Source: Nanobdellati archaeon
Lineage (GTDB): Archaea; Nanobdellota; Nanobdellia; Woesearchaeales; GCA-2686295
DNA length: 47,305 nt
NCBI GenBank assembly: GCA_014384375.1
Contig: JACNFY010000012.1
Coordinates: 1 to 47,305 of the forward strand
Direction of reading: 5' to 3'
A program made the translations under genes and the position numbers. The notes below the pieces were generated by a model. That model saw only the letters and a program-made list of their open reading frames with translations, made no database searches and was not told the DNA's origin. Within the stretch, counting starts at the first letter, position 1. Every line of letters starts with the position of its first letter. Positions 45,008 to 47,305 of this stretch are shown piece by piece.

Positions 45008-45670
45008 GAGTTCATGCTTTTTCTTTAATCTCCTCTCATTTAATTCTATGAACTTCTTGACAAACCGTTCCATGATAAAGGAGTCACCGCCTTTAAGATA
45101 GAAATATCCACTTATAGAAACAATCAGAGCTCCTATAGAATCAACTATCAAGTCCCACATAGTATCCATCAAGCCAGATTTCAGCATGCTAAAACCGAAA
45201 AATGAATCCATACCAAACTCAAATATTTCCCATAAAGCGCCAATAGCCAAAGCAAAGGAAAAACTGAATAGAGCTGCAAAATGAGGTGCAAACACAACTT
45301 TGTGAGTATAGTATAAGGAATATATTATCATAAAGCCAATCAGACCAATCATAATCGCAGATAAGCTATGAAGTACTATATCCCACCAAGGATAAATAGT
45401 GTAGTAATCCTTCAGCTCACCTAATATGAAACTAGCATAAAGGAAGAGAGCGAACAAAGTCTCAAATTCTGGAGGAAGGATTATCTTGAACCTCTTCTCA
45501 ATAAGAGAAGGAAGAAAAGAAATCAACAAGACCAGCAATGACAAACCAGCCAAGAATATCCTAAACCTAATAATTGAAGTCACAAAAACAACAAGGATAG
45601 AAATCTTAACAGCCCAAGAAATATAGAGAAGAATCCTGTCCTTCTTTGGCAACAAGGAAAGCAATTTCAT
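45002..45670 (-). CDS. Polytopic membrane protein, YjdF/DUF2238-like
   Basis: 222 residues from ATG 45670 (a TTG lies two codons upstream). Six or more hydrophobic segments are visible. WWDIVLHSLSAIMIGLIGF and FALAIGALWEIFEFGMDS with GLMDTMWDLIVDSIGA match the pattern of YjdF-type membrane proteins, whose function is unknown. Conserved Asp, His, Glu and Trp residues lie in the membrane segments. A TATA-like sequence (about 45687-45698, leftward) sits about 20-28 bases upstream, suggesting a leaderless mRNA. Confidence 0.75.
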   Translation of the reverse strand: MKLLSLLPKKDRILLYISWAVKISILVVFVTSIIRFRIFLAGLSLLVLLISFLPSLIEKRFKIILPPEFETLFALFLYASFILGELKDYYTIYPWWDIVLHSLSAIMIGLIGFMIIYSLYYTHKVVFAPHFAALFSFSFALAIGALWEIFEFGMDSFFGFSMLKSGLMDTMWDLIVDSIGALIVSISGYFYLKGGDSFIMERFVKKFIELNERRLKKKHELL

Positions 45671-45766
45671 AGACAAAGATAAGTGAATTAGATATATAAA
45701 GTTGTTGTTGATATTTTCCCTTTATTATTATAAACCTATATAAACATTGTTTCATTCTCAAAAAAT

Positions 45767-46300
45767 ATGTTACCACATAATAATATTTCTAATCTGATAT
45801 TAAGGAATTCAAAAACATATTCAATAGAAGAAACAAGGCTTACAAAGCTATTGTTTGACTCTAAAAAAGTTGGAGTAACATGGCACACTGGCTTCCAAGA
45901 CAAACTAATAGTTGATGACCTAACAATAAAGCAAGACATACTCACAAAAAAAGTCTCTGAAAGTAAATATGATCGTTTAGTAATACCAGTCTATTTTTTA
46001 AAAGCATATTTCAGCAACTCTCAAATAATCAGAGGAGTTATTAGGCCAAGAGTAACAATGAAGGATGACCGACTAATAGTTCTACCAAGCTATTCAACTT
46101 TACCCTCAGAACTACATTTCTACTATGGAGAAGTAGACTGGGAAGTATGTGGAAAAACAACTACTTTAAGAAACAATATGTTAGAAGCAAAAACATTTGA
46201 AAAAGAAATATACGTTAACGACATAGGTCCAGACTTTGAAGTCGAACTGCCAAAAGACAAAAAACTTCTTAAGACTATTTATTTCACAGCGCTTTCTTAA
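45767..46300 (+). CDS. Protein of unknown function
   Basis: 177 residues, not recognised. It is soluble, mostly beta by appearance, with no signal peptide and no clear motif. Segments include KVGVTWHTGFQDKLIVDD in the N-terminal third and SELHFYYGEVDWEVCGKTTT centrally; the latter has a GKTT but no preceding P-loop glycine pattern, so NTP binding is not supported. CTATATAAAC (45737-45746) provides a TATA box about 25 bases upstream, so the mRNA is probably leaderless. A strong inverted repeat follows 28 bases after the stop. Confidence 0.7.
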   Translation: MLPHNNISNLILRNSKTYSIEETRLTKLLFDSKKVGVTWHTGFQDKLIVDDLTIKQDILTKKVSESKYDRLVIPVYFLKAYFSNSQIIRGVIRPRVTMKDDRLIVLPSYSTLPSELHFYYGEVDWEVCGKTTTLRNNMLEAKTFEKEIYVNDIGPDFEVELPKDKKLLKTIYFTALS

Positions 46301-46328
46301 TTAAAAGCTTACAAAAAGATTTGTTTTT

Positions 46329-46358
46329 AAACTTTGGAATTTCTCAATTCCAAAGTTT
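46329..46358. repeat. Perfect 13-bp inverted repeat, 4-base loop
   Basis: AAACTTTGGAATT and AATTCCAAAGTTT surround TCTC. The right arm runs into TTTTATAAACC (46356-46366), the probable TATA box of the L41e gene. It may terminate the upstream gene (a T-rich tract follows the stem) or act as an operator over the L41e promoter. Confidence 0.6.
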
Positions 46359-46434
46359 TATAAACCAATAATTTTTCCATCAGCTCATAACGGAGGTCTA
46401 AATAGCAGCATTGAAGCTGTGAAGGAAGTCAAGA

Positions 46435-46536
46435 ATGAAAAGAAGTTCAAGGCGCTGGAAGAAGAAAGGTCAGATGCGTTGGAAGTGGCAGCGCAAGAAG
46501 ATGAAGAAGGAAAAACGAAAGAGACAGAATAAATAA
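46435..46536 (+). CDS. rpl41e: Large-subunit ribosomal protein L41e
   Basis: 33 residues, nearly all Lys, Arg, Trp and Gln. MKRSSRRWKKKGQMRWKWQR followed by KKMKKEKRKRQNK matches my recollection of archaeal L41e, including the RWKKKGxMRWKW core of Thermococcales forms. Eukaryotic L41e corresponds to the part starting near the second Met (46474). L41e is a single helix at the subunit bridge. It is often missed because of its size. A GGAGGT at 46392-46397 is too far (37 bases) to serve ATG 46435 directly. The gene lies just upstream of the rRNA leader, separated by one convergent gene. Confidence 0.82.
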   Translation: MKRSSRRWKKKGQMRWKWQRKKMKKEKRKRQNK

Positions 46537-46538
46537 TT

Positions 46539-46865
46539 CTAATTCTTAATAATCTCTATTGCTCCTGATTCTCCGCAGAAGAAGTATGTCCTTTTAACCT
46601 TTGGCACTAGCTTTCTTATCTTTCTTAATTGTTTCTTAGCCTTGACAGGTCTGTAGCTGCATTTAACTTCGAATGCATCACAAGTATCTTCCCTCTCTGC
46701 AAGTACATCTATCTCTGCTATCTTTCTTTTCTTCTTAGAATAAAGAGGGATATTTGTAGTTATAACATCATAATTCGGCTTTAACCTATCATGAAGATCT
46801 TCAATATATTTGTCGTGTTTGAGTTTCTTCGCCGTTGCTCTGACCACCCACATCTTTTTTGACAT
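46539..46865 (-). CDS. Small PD-(D/E)XK nuclease-like protein
   Basis: 108 residues. The core reads KIAEIDVLAEREDTCDAFEVK, matching the E..ID(x)nEVK arrangement of PD-(D/E)XK nuclease folds (Holliday-junction resolvases and restriction-like proteins). The acidic pair and the EVK lysine are all present, so metal-dependent nuclease activity is possible. A basic N-terminus could bind nucleic acid. At about 108 residues it is near the minimum for the fold. It converges on the L41e gene with two bases between. Confidence 0.65.
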   Translation of the reverse strand: MSKKMWVVRATAKKLKHDKYIEDLHDRLKPNYDVITTNIPLYSKKKRKIAEIDVLAEREDTCDAFEVKCSYRPVKAKKQLRKIRKLVPKVKRTYFFCGESGAIEIIKN

Positions 46866-46941
46866 TAATATTATTTAAAGATTGTTATAATTAATAATAT
46901 ACAAAAATAATCATACCTTTTTCCCTGTTTTAATCGTAAGA

Positions 46942-47249
46942 TTTATAAACAGTTATTTTTTTCTTATTATTCTCACATTTATTTGATGTGAACATGCGGG
47001 AATCCGAACCGAGATTTTCTACACATCAACTCCAATTCTGTCAGAGACCGCAAGGTCGTTTGTATGACGAACATCATACAAAATTTATGCTTGAGATAAC
47101 ACTCAAGTATTGGTAGGAATGTAGTACCCGACTCTTTAAGAGTCAATTACTTATTGTGACCTATTTTAGCGACCAAAAAAAGGATTTAAAATTTTAATTC
47201 CCGTTGTATTCAACCATGTTGAATGCTCAGGAATTGTTTCAAACAAATA
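46942..47249 (+). promoter_or_regulatory. rRNA promoter and structured pre-16S leader
   Basis: TTTATAAAC (46942-46950) is a probable TATA box. The following 280 or so bases have no gene but are rich in hairpins: TTGATGTG/CACATCAA (46983-46990/47022-47029) enclosing CGG/CCG, GACC-GCAA-GGTC with a GNRA loop (47046-47057), TTTGTATGA/TCATACAAA (47059-47067/47074-47082), CTTGAG/CTCAAG (47090-47095/47102-47107), GACTCTT/AAGAGTC (47130-47144), and ATTCAAC/GTTGAAT (47208-47224) inside AATTCC/GGAATT (47196-47201/47230-47235). They probably direct folding and processing of the precursor. Confidence 0.6.
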
Positions 47250-47305
47250 GTTCCCGTTGATCCTGCGGGAGGTTGCTGCTATTGGGATTCGACTAAGCCA
47301 TGCAA
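47250..47305 (+). rRNA. rrs: 16S ribosomal RNA, 5' end (partial)
   Basis: TTCCCGTTGATCCTGCGGGA (47251-47270) is the archaeal 16S 5' end, where TTCCGGTTGATCCTGCCGGA is typical. The two changes are compensatory: helix 1 pairs CCCG with CGGG instead of CCGG with CCGG. GACTAAGCCATGCAA at the right edge is the conserved continuation. The gene runs beyond the window; the exact 5' nucleotide is estimated. Confidence 0.95.

Noticed and set aside
46983-47150. SRP RNA, RNase P RNA or C/D-box RNA in the rRNA leader
   Set aside because: I could not find the SRP domain IV loop, the RNase P conserved core, or properly paired C and D boxes.

Overview
The window is an AT-rich archaeal chromosome segment. 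Archaeal markers include the exosome subunits Rrp4/Rrp41/Rrp42, SBDS, the proteasome alpha subunit, the RNase P protein Pop5, RNA polymerase subunit K, an archaeal-type TyrRS, a 33-residue ribosomal protein L41e, TATA boxes about 25-30 bases before many starts, and an archaeal 16S rRNA 5' end at the right edge. Compact genes and sparse pathways suggest a DPANN lineage (Woesearchaeota/Pacearchaeota-like); that placement is inference.

Region 1 (103-24425, all + strand) is the most unusual part. Ten back-to-back genes, then an eleventh at 22013, encode thirteen related modules; one gene is a three-module fusion. Each module has a divergent helical domain of about 380 residues and a conserved C-terminal phosphohistidine swivel domain of the PEP-synthase/rifampin-phosphotransferase (RPH) type. 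No module contains the ATP-grasp domain that charges the histidine. One free-standing ATP-grasp domain of 302 residues lies at 23517. This looks like an RPH-type enzyme split into one kinase and thirteen acceptor/phosphotransferase modules. Eight successive junctions in the array are 4-base ATGA overlaps. Between the array and the kinase lie two HAD-like proteins, a double left-handed beta-helix acyltransferase, an alpha/beta hydrolase and a phosphate acetyl/butyryltransferase.

Region 2 (24436-32909) is a cell-surface/glycan locus: a multi-membrane-span GT-C-like protein with a cysteine-repeat insert, an SGNH-hydrolase-like protein, a GT2 glycosyltransferase, a GT2-radical SAM/SPASM fusion, a TylF-like methyltransferase, and an overlapping MurB-MurA pair. 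The Mur pair makes UDP-MurNAc in bacteria and is unexpected in an archaeon.

Region 3 (32935-34772) has a small winged-helix-like protein, a type II tRNA gene that appears to carry a 17-nt intron in its T-loop and has a decayed partial copy upstream, an MGMT-like protein and a SAM methyltransferase.

Region 4 (34774-40246, - strand) is the archaeal information-processing superoperon: Pop5, PsmA, SBDS, Rrp4, Rrp41, Rrp42, RpoK, TyrRS, read right to left.

Region 5 (40353-47305) has hexose-phosphate and sugar-nucleotide genes (phosphohexomutase, an RHH-fused nucleotidyltransferase, phosphoglucose/phosphomannose isomerase), an MtaB-type methylthiotransferase, a membrane protein, L41e, a small PD-(D/E)XK-like protein, and a hairpin-rich leader running into 16S rRNA. 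The leader and rRNA continue past the window.
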